Shown in pieces: positions 54,113 to 63,251 of a DNA stretch of 64,000 nucleotides. The stretch covers positions 1-64,000 of the forward strand of contig JAUCBJ010005470.1 in the NCBI GenBank assembly GCA_032718475.1, written 5' to 3'. Source of the stretch: Nemertoderma westbladi (Eukaryota; Xenacoelomorpha; Nemertodermatida; Nemertodermatidae). The notes below the pieces were generated by a model. It did not search any database. It worked only from the letters and a program-made list of their open reading frames with translations, and was not told the origin of the DNA. How positions within the stretch are numbered: the first letter of the stretch is position 1; the number at the start of each line of letters is the position of its first letter. The translations under genes and the position numbers were made by a program.

Positions 54113-55370
54113 ATTTACGATTATATCCGTTACAAATTAGATCAGTTAATTATAAGTCCAGAAAGTCTGAAACTATAGCGATAGCAGAATAATTCAGTTT
54201 TTTATTTAATTCAGTTTATTAAATAATATTGCTATATAGACATCTATCATCTTATTGCTAATACATTCAGCATTTACAGTTACTATAGCTATACATTAAT
54301 ATCCAACCAGTTTTTTATGACTTTTTTGTCCTTTTCTTTTTTCTAATTCTTTTCTTTAGACTTTTTTATACCTTTTTTTTGTCTTTTTTCTTTTCATTAT
54401 TATTCCATCTCATTTCATTTATTTCCACATATATTTCAACACATTTATTTCCACCATTTATTTCACATTTATTTATTTCCACATCATCATTGGGTTTATA
54501 GCCCCCCGGCTATCATCATTGGTTATAAGCGCAACACCAGGGTGCGCATCATTACATTTTCATCAGTATATGCGTCATCATTCAGGTTTATAGTAGAGTT
54601 GTCTGATCCTTTTCATCGTTTCCAACTATATTCAATCATTTTCTTTGGTTAATCTTTGTCGTGGAAGGGGTGTTACGCGGCAATCTGGGATCTACAGCTG
54701 GACTCGTTACACCGCCTACGCCCCAAACTGCGCACGTAACGGACAATGACGACGCTGGGAGTGAAGTCACGTGGATGCACCAGGGACCCACCAGAATAAC
54801 ACTCCCAACAACATAAAGCTCAGTCGACGAAGTCATGTGGGATGGGGTTACGCAACATTCTGGGATCTACAGCTGGACTCGTTACACCGCCTACGCCCCA
54901 AAATCCACGTAACGGTCCCACCAGAATAACGCGACTGAGAAACATAAAACCCTATATCGTCGAAGTCATGTGGATGCACCATGGACCCACCAGAATAACG
55001 GGATAGAGGGGGTGTTGCGCGGCAATCCGGGATCTACAGCTGGATTCGTTACACCGCCTACGCCCCGAACTGCGCACGCAACAGACAACATAGCATACTG
55101 CAATGAATACAATGAATTCCACTTCAAATCTTTTCCATTTCCAATAATCCAATATCGTCGGTCCCGATGACCAAAATCAGGGTAAACAATACATAAACGA
55201 CCCTGCGTCAGTCAAAACATCTGCAGGGTGATGCTGGACTCCACATAACACACGAGGAAACACGAGGACACGAATACCATTGCGTGGTTACAGTTGGTTT
55301 AAGCGGGGTCCATAATTCGTTGTCGATAAATCACAGTTTTAAAAGAGTTTGTCAACATGATGAGAAGGGT
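54113..55370 (-). other. Y spacer between gag frame and cargo gene
   Basis: 1.26 kb without a long frame; 54320-54480 is T-rich on the plus strand. It may carry the promoter or splice acceptor of the cargo gene: the minus-strand region just before the ATG is purine-rich, with no obvious TATA box. Confidence 0.5.
54650..55100 (-). repeat. Tandem repeat, three units, in Y spacer
   Basis: Each unit has GGGATCTACAGCTGGACTCG (or GGATTCG), TTACACCGCCTACGCCCC and, in the spacing, CCCACCAGAATAAC. Units start near 54665, 54843 and 55010. Confidence 0.85.
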
Positions 55371-58300
55371 TTAAACGCATTTGTAATTGTCACCAATGTC
55401 TGCAGCAGGATCCGTAGTAGGGAACTTATCACCTCTTGTAGAATCACCACTGTCATTGCCTTCAAGAAGGCACAGCTTCTGGATGGGGCGTTGGTAGTGG
55501 CCCGATTTCGTTCGTATCGTCACAGTCCTCTCAAGTCCGTCTTTGCTTGGGTGTATGGTCACGACCCGCGCCACAGGCCAGTGAACGCGGTCTTTGAGAT
55601 CTTCTTTAACTAGTGCCATGTCGCCAACTGCGACGTTCCGGTAGGTGTTGTTCCATTTCCTCCTGGTCCGGAGGGTTATGAGGTACTCCTGGGCCCAAAT
55701 TCTCCACCAATGCGCTGCCAATGCTTGGGCCTTTTTCCAGTTTGTATGTTTCGCGATCTCGTTGGGATCCGGGAACATGGTTTCTGGGAGAACGTGGGTT
55801 TTGGGTCTCCCCAGTAGGTGGTTAGGAGTGAGGGGCTCAACTGAGGCGTTCGCCATCCGGGTATTATGGCAGATTAGTCCGTGCTCTCCCGTTAATGGTG
55901 TCAATGTTATCAACGTCATTATTATCATCAACAATCTTATTAGCCACCAAATCATGGGCACGCGCCAATGTCCATCTTTGAACGTGGCCTGATCAAAAAT
56001 GTTGGTACAATATTGATCTTCCTCGGACGGATTCTCGTCCTTCTCGGCAAACTCTCGGGTCTTATCTCTCGGGTCTGAGCAATATCCCACGGATGTTACA
56101 TTTTCTTTATTCTGACATTTAGGAAGATATGTATAGGTGTCAGTAGTTTCTTCCTTGATGCCGCAGAGGGTCCATCCCATTATGGTTCGTTCAGCGTAAA
56201 AGCCATCATCTTTCTTTATGGATCGGGCGACATCTCCGGTAGGTATGTGTAATTCCGGTGTATCAAGTCCGATCAGTAGGGTGATGCGGTTTACGTCCAA
56301 CTGCGGACACCTCAGATCTATATCGTCTCGGTCCAATTGTATGAGGGGGGCGTACTCGGCTGATTGTCGGAACCGCACTCGGAGGTCTGTGTGTACCAAG
56401 GCGTTTTTGATGGTTAGCTTGACCGTCTCGTAGCCCTTCATTACTCCTTCCATTTGGAGTTGCACCTCCCCAGACTCTACCTCTCGGTTATCGGTGATGG
56501 TTTGTATGGGCCGTTTACAAGGTTCGTATTCTAGGCCAAGTTGCTCGAGGAAATCCCGGTCGATGATGGTTCCGTCAGACCCATTATCAAGGAACGCGAG
56601 CGTCGTCAGGGATTTGCCGACTCCCTGAATCCTTACCGGGATTACCTTTGCGAAGACCATGTAGCGGCGATTTATAAGATTAATCGTGGCTGAAATGTTG
56701 GTTACTTGTGGTTTATCGGTGGAGATTTTAAACGGATTGGTTTCTCTCCATTGGGTAATCCGGGTTCCTTTGGAAACGTGGTTCGTTTCTCCTCTTCGCT
56801 TGGCTTCGATCCGAAAGGGGAGGGTAGTGAAGTCGAAGTTCGCGGGGATGTGGAGGAGCGTGTGATGGCGTAGGTCGTTACAAACCGCACAACATGACCT
56901 TTGGTCGCAATCCCGAACGTAGTGACCTGTTCCAAGACACCGGAAGCATCCTCGGTGTTTCATCATCGCCTCGAAGCGTGGGACGAGTTCAGCAAACTGG
57001 AACTTTCCGCAGAATTCCAACTTATGTTTCTCTCCGCAGAAGAGACATATAGGGGAGGCTGTGGTGCCTTCCCTTTCGGGTGCCCAATTCGCTAGGTAGC
57101 ATGCCCATTCTTCTGCTAAGGTCGGTTCCTCGTAATCCTCGTCATCCGAGTCCTCAGCCATACTGATGGCCATCGCACTCACAGGAGTAGGGCGGAATCT
57201 TGGGTTTGGAGTGGGTGCCCTGCTCTGGTAATTGCTCTCCATTGCGTCCAACTTGGCAAGACTCTGTTTCGAGAACATCGAGTCATTCATGGCTTCGGAG
57301 ATATCGTCCAGGAATGCCGACATTTCGAGGAAGCTGGGATCTCGATCTGGATGTCTGTGCCGGAGATCTACGCATTTATAGGCCCACTTACTTTGCAGCC
57401 ATCCGGGGAACTTCCGGGCGATCTGTCGGAGGTTTAGAATGTTGTTCACCTGGTCCTCCTTATTTAAGGGTTTCAGAGTGTAGTAGGCATCCTTCATGGA
57501 ATCTGAAAATTCCTGGAGGTTCTGTGGGTCCCCTAGTGATCCCGCGTCTTGTATCAGTTTCTCTAGAGTTTTATTAATTATAGTCCCGGTATTTCCGTAT
57601 CTTTTGTCTAGAGTTTTCCATGCGTCGTAGTATGCTTCATGAGAACCTCCCTCAAAACAAGCGATGATTCGGCGTGGTTTGTCACCCAGGTATTGCGATA
57701 AATATACCAGTTTCTGTGCATCGGCTATGTCCGTTGATCCAATCTGCGCAAAGAACCGTTTCTTGAATCTGAGGTAATCGACGGGATCTCCTTCGAAGGT
57801 GCGGATCTCCATCTTGGGCATGGAGAGGCGGTTTTCCAATGCCCGGATAATGCCGATGTTGTCCGAACTGGAGTGGTTCGGAGGGTTATAGTTATTGGCA
57901 CTCTCTCCCATACTCGATGGATCAATGGTAGGTGGAGTTTTAATGATGACGCGACTACGGGTTTGTGGTGTGGATGTGAACGGGTTGTTGGATCGAGGAG
58001 TGGCGTCCCGTTCCGAGTCCCTTTCAGGCTCGTACTTGGGTACACTCGCTGTCGTGGTGTTGGATGGGAAATAAGGTTCCTCATTCTTTAGCGTAGCCGG
58101 TGGGGGATGGAACACCGGGGCTTGTGCCGATAGCGTAGACTGTTTGGTAGGCGGGATCTCGGGTTTCGGAAGTTTCGCCGCTGTTGGTGTAAATGACTTT
58201 TCTAACTCCGGTACCGGGATTGGTTCATATTCCTGATCTATATCCCTTTCCCAGTCCTCGTAGAGTTGAATATCTCGTTCTATAAGTGCGGCTTCGTATT

Positions 58301-59408
58301 CCGCGAGTTTTGCAATATCCGCATTCTTTTTGTGGATGAGAATTGCTTGGGCCTCGGCGTGTTGTTTACGCATTTCTGCTTCCCATTTACGTTGTTCGAT
58401 CTCTCGTTCGGCCTCTCGTCCGCGTTGTTCGGCCTCCTGTTTGCGTTGTTCGGCCTGTCGTTCGTCCTCTCGTCTACGTTGTTCGATCTCTCGTTCGGCC
58501 TCTCGTCCGCGTTGTTCGGCCTCCTGTTTGCGTTGTTCGGCCTGCCGTTCGTCCTCTCGTCTATGTTGTTCGGCCTCTCGTCTATGTTGTTCGGCCTGCC
58601 GTTCGTCCTCTCGTTTACGTTGTTCGGCCTGCCGTTCGTCCTCTCGTCTATGTTGTTCGGCCTCCTGTTCGCGTTGTTCGGCCTGCCGTTCGGCCTCTCG
58701 TCTATGTTGTTCGGCCTCCTGTTCGCGTTGTTCGGCCTGCCGTTCGGCCGCTTGTTCGGCCTCTCGCTTTTGTGTTTCGGCGGCTAATACATCTTGCTCG
58801 GCTTGCAGTTGAATATACTCATCTTCCATCCGAGCTTTGAGGGCTAATGCCTTCCGTTCTCGGAGTTGGTCTCGGAGTGGCGGCGCCCCTTGAGAACTGC
58901 GCGCTGATCCGGATATCTCGCTCCTAGCGCTGGAGTGCTGATTTCTAGCGGACCCCGTTCTCTTTCGATGTACTGCTGTCCTGATGCTGGAGGATCGTAC
59001 CGATTCCGCGTCTGTTCTTTCAGCCCTCTTGTAATACTGTTCTTCATAGCCTCTCACAAGGCTGAGGGTCCTCCGGTGTTGTTTGCGGAACCCATCTAGA
59101 TGTATAACGTGTTCTTCCAACTTGGGGTAGTTTTCCTGATCAGTGGAGGGAACGAGCTCTTGGTACGCCTGTATCATTCTTTCGTACCGCTGTAGGATAT
59201 TTCGGATACTTTGAAGCTGAGTTTGTACCTCATTGAGGGGGGTTTTGACTCCCTTGAGTTGTTTCTCCATCCGTTGATACGCTCGGGTTACTCCGCCTTT
59301 GAGAGCCCCTAGCCGACGGGTCATGTTCTTGACGTTTGGTACTTCGTCGGCTTCCGAGTCTGTGTGGTGATCCATCTCGTCGGTATCGGATACGTTATTT
59401 GTCGTCAT
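55371..59408 (-). CDS. gag-pro: Y Gag-protease fused to integrase C-terminal tail
   Basis: 1345 codons with an ATG start. Residues 1-200: helical N-terminus (RRLGALKGGVTRAYQRMEKQ). 206-386: Arg/Glu/Gln coiled coil of repeats (AEQRKQEAEQRGREAERE). 533-712: DUF1759 Gag domain (MEIRTFEGDPVDYLRFKKRF). 786-850: zinc knuckles (CLFCGEKHKLEFC, CFRCLGTGHYVRDC, CCAVCNDLRHHTLLH). Protease motif LAFLDNGSDGTIIDRDF near 939 (DNGS). After about residue 1145 (DGHWRVPM) the sequence jumps to the integrase end: NHLLGRPKTHVLPETMF, NWKKAQALAAHWWRIWAQEY, VAVGDMALVKEDL. RT, RNase H and the integrase core are missing, with the frame preserved. The fused product could still make particles and mature Gag. Confidence 0.9.
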   Translation of the reverse strand: MTTNNVSDTDEMDHHTDSEADEVPNVKNMTRRLGALKGGVTRAYQRMEKQLKGVKTPLNEVQTQLQSIRNILQRYERMIQAYQELVPSTDQENYPKLEEHVIHLDGFRKQHRRTLSLVRGYEEQYYKRAERTDAESVRSSSIRTAVHRKRTGSARNQHSSARSEISGSARSSQGAPPLRDQLRERKALALKARMEDEYIQLQAEQDVLAAETQKREAEQAAERQAEQREQEAEQHRREAERQAEQREQEAEQHRREDERQAEQRKREDERQAEQHRREAEQHRREDERQAEQRKQEAEQRGREAEREIEQRRREDERQAEQRKQEAEQRGREAEREIEQRKWEAEMRKQHAEAQAILIHKKNADIAKLAEYEAALIERDIQLYEDWERDIDQEYEPIPVPELEKSFTPTAAKLPKPEIPPTKQSTLSAQAPVFHPPPATLKNEEPYFPSNTTTASVPKYEPERDSERDATPRSNNPFTSTPQTRSRVIIKTPPTIDPSSMGESANNYNPPNHSSSDNIGIIRALENRLSMPKMEIRTFEGDPVDYLRFKKRFFAQIGSTDIADAQKLVYLSQYLGDKPRRIIACFEGGSHEAYYDAWKTLDKRYGNTGTIINKTLEKLIQDAGSLGDPQNLQEFSDSMKDAYYTLKPLNKEDQVNNILNLRQIARKFPGWLQSKWAYKCVDLRHRHPDRDPSFLEMSAFLDDISEAMNDSMFSKQSLAKLDAMESNYQSRAPTPNPRFRPTPVSAMAISMAEDSDDEDYEEPTLAEEWACYLANWAPEREGTTASPICLFCGEKHKLEFCGKFQFAELVPRFEAMMKHRGCFRCLGTGHYVRDCDQRSCCAVCNDLRHHTLLHIPANFDFTTLPFRIEAKRRGETNHVSKGTRITQWRETNPFKISTDKPQVTNISATINLINRRYMVFAKVIPVRIQGVGKSLTTLAFLDNGSDGTIIDRDFLEQLGLEYEPCKRPIQTITDNREVESGEVQLQMEGVMKGYETVKLTIKNALVHTDLRVRFRQSAEYAPLIQLDRDDIDLRCPQLDVNRITLLIGLDTPELHIPTGDVARSIKKDDGFYAERTIMGWTLCGIKEETTDTYTYLPKCQNKENVTSVGYCSDPRDKTREFAEKDENPSEEDQYCTNIFDQATFKDGHWRVPMIWWLIRLLMIIMTLITLTPLTGEHGLICHNTRMANASVEPLTPNHLLGRPKTHVLPETMFPDPNEIAKHTNWKKAQALAAHWWRIWAQEYLITLRTRRKWNNTYRNVAVGDMALVKEDLKDRVHWPVARVVTIHPSKDGLERTVTIRTKSGHYQRPIQKLCLLEGNDSGDSTRGDKFPTTDPAADIGDNYKCV
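58009..58036 (-). repeat. LTR-shared module inside the Y gag frame
   Basis: CGTTCCGAGTCCCTTTCAGG then CTCGTA, the variant found in the LTR at 50449; codes for YEPERDSER in Gag. Confidence 0.8.
58266..58800 (-). repeat. Repeat array encoding the Y Gag coiled coil
   Basis: Short units such as TTGTTCGGCCTGCCGTTC and TCCTCTCGTCTATG alternate. Three antisense frames (Leu/Phe-rich, Ser/Arg-rich and Val/Arg-rich) are shadows of this periodicity. Confidence 0.85.
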
Positions 59409-59596
59409 TGTAACGCCTCGTCGATAGCTAGATACGCGATGTCATAAAACAGTTCCTCGTAGGTATTGTACTCAGCTTGGACCACCCGAACGGTAATCCT
59501 GAATCGTCCGACGTTCGTTCCTTGTACTTCAACTTCGACGTGCCAGATTCCTGGCTCAACTTGGATTATATCAATGGGTGTGATCGATACTTCCAT
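59405..59596 (-). CDS. Y small upstream frame overlapping gag by ATGA
   Basis: 63 codons with an ATG start (TTCCAT on the plus strand, 59596), reading VSITPIDIIQVEPGIWHVEV, then GRFRITVRVVQAEYNTYEEL. The stop overlaps the gag start as ATGA, an arrangement that in some viruses and retroelements allows reinitiation on the second frame. Predicted beta-strand pattern; no domain recognised. Confidence 0.5.
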   Translation of the reverse strand: MEVSITPIDIIQVEPGIWHVEVEVQGTNVGRFRITVRVVQAEYNTYEELFYDIAYLAIDEALQ

Positions 59597-59756
59597 TCCC
59601 TGTTAACAACTCTCCAAATATGTGATCTGCCGACTACGAGTTGGTTAGATCGAGTTTGTTGATTAATTAAACCACGACTTTGTCTCAACTCAAATACCAG
59701 AGTTTCCTCGTAGTGGGTGCTGGCAAGCACGTAGAGAGTTTTGAAGAGTATTGAAG

Positions 59757-59774
59757 GATTCTCAACTGCCACCA
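59757..59774 (-). promoter_or_regulatory. Possible primer binding site of Y
   Basis: On the minus strand, TGGTGGCAGTTGAGAATC begins with TGG as tRNA-complementary sites do, 72 bases inside the LTR. The distance is larger than usual and no tRNA could be named. Confidence 0.25.
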
Positions 59775-59846
59775 GTTGAAGTTGACCGTAATTATTCTTA
59801 ATTTTGACACCCTGTCAAAATTAACCGCATTAATTATTCTTAATTT
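59775..59846 (-). repeat. Inverted/direct repeat beside Y 5' LTR
   Basis: AATTATTCTTAATTTTG occurs twice, around the short palindrome TTTTGACACCCTGTCAAAA. It could form a stem near the primer site. Confidence 0.75.
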
Positions 59847-61456
59847 TGTTGCCGTTATCCCAACACCAGGGGGGAAAAACGCCGATGCTGGAGACGTGAC
59901 TTTACAGACCACTGAGCCCCGGCCAGTCACCGGATATTGATTTTGGAGAAGGAATGATTTCTGAGATGCAGGGTTGCGGTTGAGAAAAAGCTGCATTAGT
60001 TGGATATACTCTTTAATGTAACTGAACTCTGTTGAACCTGGTCAACAATATTGAACCCTATTGAACCCTGATTAAGAATAATTTTGGGCTTCCCCAAATC
60101 AATATACACCAAATATTCACAATAATTATACACGATAATATAAATCCCTACGGTATATTATTTAATTACCCACTGTTCGCTCAGATTTTAGCCTACCTAA
60201 TGTTCCCCAGATTTTCCCTTGGTCCTAGTCTTAGTGCCGTAGTGTCGGTGTCGGTCGACCCTGTCGCGTGTCCGTTCCACCCCTCACGAACCCCGAAGGG
60301 AACGATCATCGAGAACCAGCACGGCTTGGCTAAGGGTCGGTCCAGTCGGTAGACTCTGTCGCGTATCCGTACCGCCCCTCTCGAACCCCGAAGGGATCGG
60401 TCATCGAGAACCAGTATGGCTTAGCTAGGAGTCTGTCGTGTCGGTGGACCCGTTCGCGTGTCCGTTCCACCCCTCACGAACCCCGAAGGGAACGATCATC
60501 GAGAACCAGAATGGCTTGGCTAGGGGTCCGTCGGTTCATCGCAGAAACCCAACCACCTAGGCTTTCCGAGTCCCTTTCAGGCTCGTAGTCGCTTCGGCAG
60601 CCAAGAAACTGCTCCGAACAGTCGGTAGGCCAGTAGAGTCTAGTCCTTTGTCTTTCGACCCCATCGCGTGTCCGTTCCACCCCTCACGAACCCCGAAGGG
60701 AACGATCATCGAGAACCAGTACGGCTTGGCTAAGGGGTCTGTCGTCGGTTCCCGTCGCAGATCCCGGTACAAGCAGTCAGCGTTCCGAGTTCTTTTCAGT
60801 CTCGTAGTAGCTGCCGTTGACCAGAGACCGCTAAGGGCAGTCCTCGTCAAACCCGTCCTGTGGCCAGCCCTTTCGCATGTCCGTCCCACCCCTCGCGAAC
60901 CCCGAAGGGATCGGTCATCGAGAACCAGTACGGCTTAGCTCAGGGGGCAGTCGTTAGTTGGCCACCCGTTCGCGTGTCCGCTCCACCCCTCACGAACCCC
61001 GAAGGGTTCGATCATCGAGAACCAGAACGGCTTGGCTACTAAGGGGCCGTCGTTTCCCGTCGCAAATCCCTGACACAAGCAGTCAGCGTTCCGAGTTCTT
61101 TTCAGTCTCGTAATAACTGCTGTTGGCCAGGGACCGCTAAGGGCAGTCCTTGTCCTTTAGGCCTGGCGCATTACCAAATCCACCCCTACAGGCAGCAGGA
61201 AGTTGGCCAGGGCCTAATAGTACTCAGGCTAACCTGAATACTGCTTGCATTTTCCATCCCCCCCTGGCCCTTATAACTATGAAATTTTTCCCGCACCCTG
61301 TAAGTTGCCCCAAAGTTCGCCCATAAATCGCCCCCAGTTTATTGAATGTGCCCAAAACCCATGGTCCCGCACCCAGTAGTAATATCGGAATAATCAATTT
61401 TAAATAAATACAAAAATATTCAACTCGCGTTATGGAAAGTTGAAATACCGCGAACA
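59847..61456 (-). repeat. Y 5' LTR (right)
   Basis: 1610 bp with the same ends and the same six hairpin units (60262-61042, perfect palindrome at 60993-61010) and three modules as the left LTR. About 15 substitutions by eye. Confidence 0.92.
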
Positions 61457-61461
61457 AGTTC

Positions 61462-62523
61462 CTCATCGCCGTCGTACCATAGGAAGCGTTGGCTGTCGCT
61501 ATCCTCTTCCGTTACACTGACTTGGTTGAACATGCCTTCGATGTCGCAGGTGAAAGCGTGTTTACCATTCCTGAATCTGAGTAGGACCTCGATCCCTGAG
61601 TTGTAGATGTTGGGACCCTCCAGCAGATAATCGTTTAGGCATTTTCCGTTGGTCTTGGCTGATGCGTCAACTACCATCCGCAGTTTACCTTTCTTCGGGT
61701 CTATAGCCACGTGGAGTGGCAGGTAATAGGTCCTGTCAGTGTTTGGTTCGTCGACCGGTAACTCCACGGCCCATCCTTTCTCAACATACTTTCTAATTGT
61801 CTTGTGGATGTACTCATTCTTCTCGGGGCTCCGTTTTAACGTCTGCTTTAACTTGCGAAGCCTCGTAAGTACCATCCCTTTGTTGTTGGGTAACGGTAGC
61901 TTCGGTAGCTTCCATACCATCCCTATGGTATACCGCCCCTCATCGCATGTCATCGATTCCTTTACACTTTGTAAAGCCTGCTTGTCTTCTACCGAGGTTC
62001 CGACCCCAGTCTCCTTTAACCCCTCAAAATCCTGCCTGAGCAGTCTCCTGAGCTGCTCCTCTGCTCCCTCATCCTCCATCTCTCGCATAGTTCCCGCGAA
62101 CATGCATCCTGATGTCTCCGATATCCTAAATGGTATCTTACTCCTGATTGGGCCACTCAGCGTCCACCCGAATGGTGTCAATATCGCCACCGGGTCACAC
62201 TGCCTGTCTTCGCCGAAGACCATTTGCATTCTCTCCTGGGCCGTCGGGCAGTCCATTCCTACTATGATGGATACCTTCCTGACGTCCACCTCTGGGATTG
62301 AGAAGTCGATACTGTCCAGGAATCTATATTGTTCGACCTCGATGTTGGTTGGCCGCCTGGCGTTAATGTTTATCGACTCTATCACCTGGATGGGGTCGAT
62401 GCTTGCCCCATAGTCGCATCCTGGTGCTATCGCTGCTATCGCGCACCATCCGGTCCTCATCTCCAGGATCTCATCTTTGCTGGAGATGGTTGTTACCGCC
62501 ATTCTACTTGGCCTCGTTCTCAA
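61462..62523 (-). pseudogene. pol: X protease end and RT first half
   Basis: About 350 codons. VRKVSIIVGMDCPTAQ and LTPFGWTLSGPI are typical after the BEL protease; LPLPNNKGMVLTRLRKLKQT starts the RT; RTYYLPLHVAIDPKKGKLRM, VVDASAKTNGKCLND and AFTCDIEGMFNQVSV (first catalytic Asp) follow. The frame enters Y at WYDGDEEL and, beyond Y, continues at 49729. Confidence 0.88.
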
Positions 62524-62880
62524 TCCTCGGCCACCATCTCCTCCTCACCAATCATCTCCTCGGCCACCCAATTCTCGACTAATGTGAAGGCAGCTCCACT
62601 GTCGACCAGCATCAGTGTGGTCAATGATCGATTGCCTTCCCCGATCACTCACACTGGTACTACCCCAAGTAGTACCGTTCCTCTTTTCTTCGCCCCTACG
62701 GTGCTCGTTGCCATTGTCTGACCTTTACTTTGACCGAATTTAATTGGCGTTTCTTCGCATTGGCCGGCTCTATGTCCACCCATTACACACCGAGAACAGA
62801 TCTCATTTCGTCTCGCGTATTCTACCTGATCTTCCCTGGGTAGCGCTTGCCAGTACCTGCAGTTCATGGTCTGATGAAGT
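62524..62880 (-). pseudogene. gag-pro: X Gag zinc knuckle and protease active site
   Basis: 62867-62649 gives NCRYWQALPREDQVEYARR and ICSRCVMGGHRAGQC (CCHC knuckle). After a TGA at 62651-62649 the same frame gives IGEGNRSLTTLMLVDSGAAF (protease active site, DSGA) and breaks again before 62523. The rest of Gag is missing. Confidence 0.8.
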
Positions 62881-63012
62881 GCATTTGTATGTAATTGGCA
62901 TTCTCTCTGGGTTGTAATGTAGCCGTCCTTATTTATTTTTTTTTTTAATTATTTAATTCAGCAAAGTTATAAAGCCATAGAGTAAAAACTAAAGCACAAC
63001 CGTAAGGAATAT
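62881..63012 (-). other. Deletion junction in X between gag and 5' LTR
   Basis: About 130 bases that match neither LTR nor known gag. Gag N-terminal part, leader and the first (outer, in plus-strand terms left) part of the LTR are gone. Confidence 0.55.
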
Positions 63013-63251
63013 GTCTTGTCACCTTCCCATCCCCTGCGTGTGCTTCCCCCCCCCCCCCCCCCCCCACTGCTATCTCTCTCTCTCTCTCTCCCGGAGGTAT
63101 AACCTCTGACCCCCGCTGTGTGTTCCCTTGGGGCCTATTGTCCCCGCTTATTGGGGTGATACAAGGTTGATTGGTAATCAACCTTGTAGTTCAATATTGC
63201 TTAAAACCCAACTCTCTGTGGGCCTGGCTAGCAGAATTGAATACGCTAACA
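63013..63251 (-). repeat. X 5' LTR (right), truncated
   Basis: Matches 45050-45294 of the left LTR, from CTTGTCACCTTCCCATCCCC to GCTAACA, with a 20-base poly-C tract (63046-63065) in place of seven C and a longer TC repeat. The remaining 340 bp of the LTR are absent. Confidence 0.88.

Larger units (their letters stand above)
49735..61456 (-). mobile_element. Non-autonomous BEL-like element Y with an exonuclease-like cargo gene
   Basis: 11.7 kb; LTRs 49735-51345 and 59847-61456 are about 99 percent identical by eye and the five-base duplication is perfect, so it is a recent insertion (into X). In transcription order: 5' LTR, leader, a 63-codon frame, a 1345-codon gag-protease frame fused to an integrase tail, a tandem-repeat spacer, an 866-codon gene, polypurine tract and 3' LTR. 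RT, RNase H and the integrase core are absent, yet the remaining long frames are open. It must have been moved in trans by a relative; which one is unknown. Confidence 0.9.
44706..63251 (-). mobile_element. BEL/Pao-like LTR retrotransposon X, split by element Y
   Basis: LTRs TGTGACGG...GCTAACA, five-base duplication AGTAT, minus-strand protease-RT-RNase H-integrase. Element Y (49735-61456) lies within its RT; the X reading frame is continuous when the Y insertion and one copy of the AGTTC duplication are disregarded. X is degenerate: the 5' LTR is truncated, most of gag is missing and pol has several stops and frame changes. Without Y it is about 6.8 kb. Confidence 0.9.

Noticed and set aside
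58266-58840. Three plus-strand frames of 160-173 codons opposite the Y Gag coiled coil, one looking like repeated membrane segments
   Set aside because: All three frames are open because of the short DNA period; the minus-strand gag frame continues through them with clear domains on both sides.
62945-63181. 78-codon minus-strand frame with a Gly run
   Set aside because: The Gly run is the poly-C tract and the remainder is LTR of X; no ATG-to-gag continuity.
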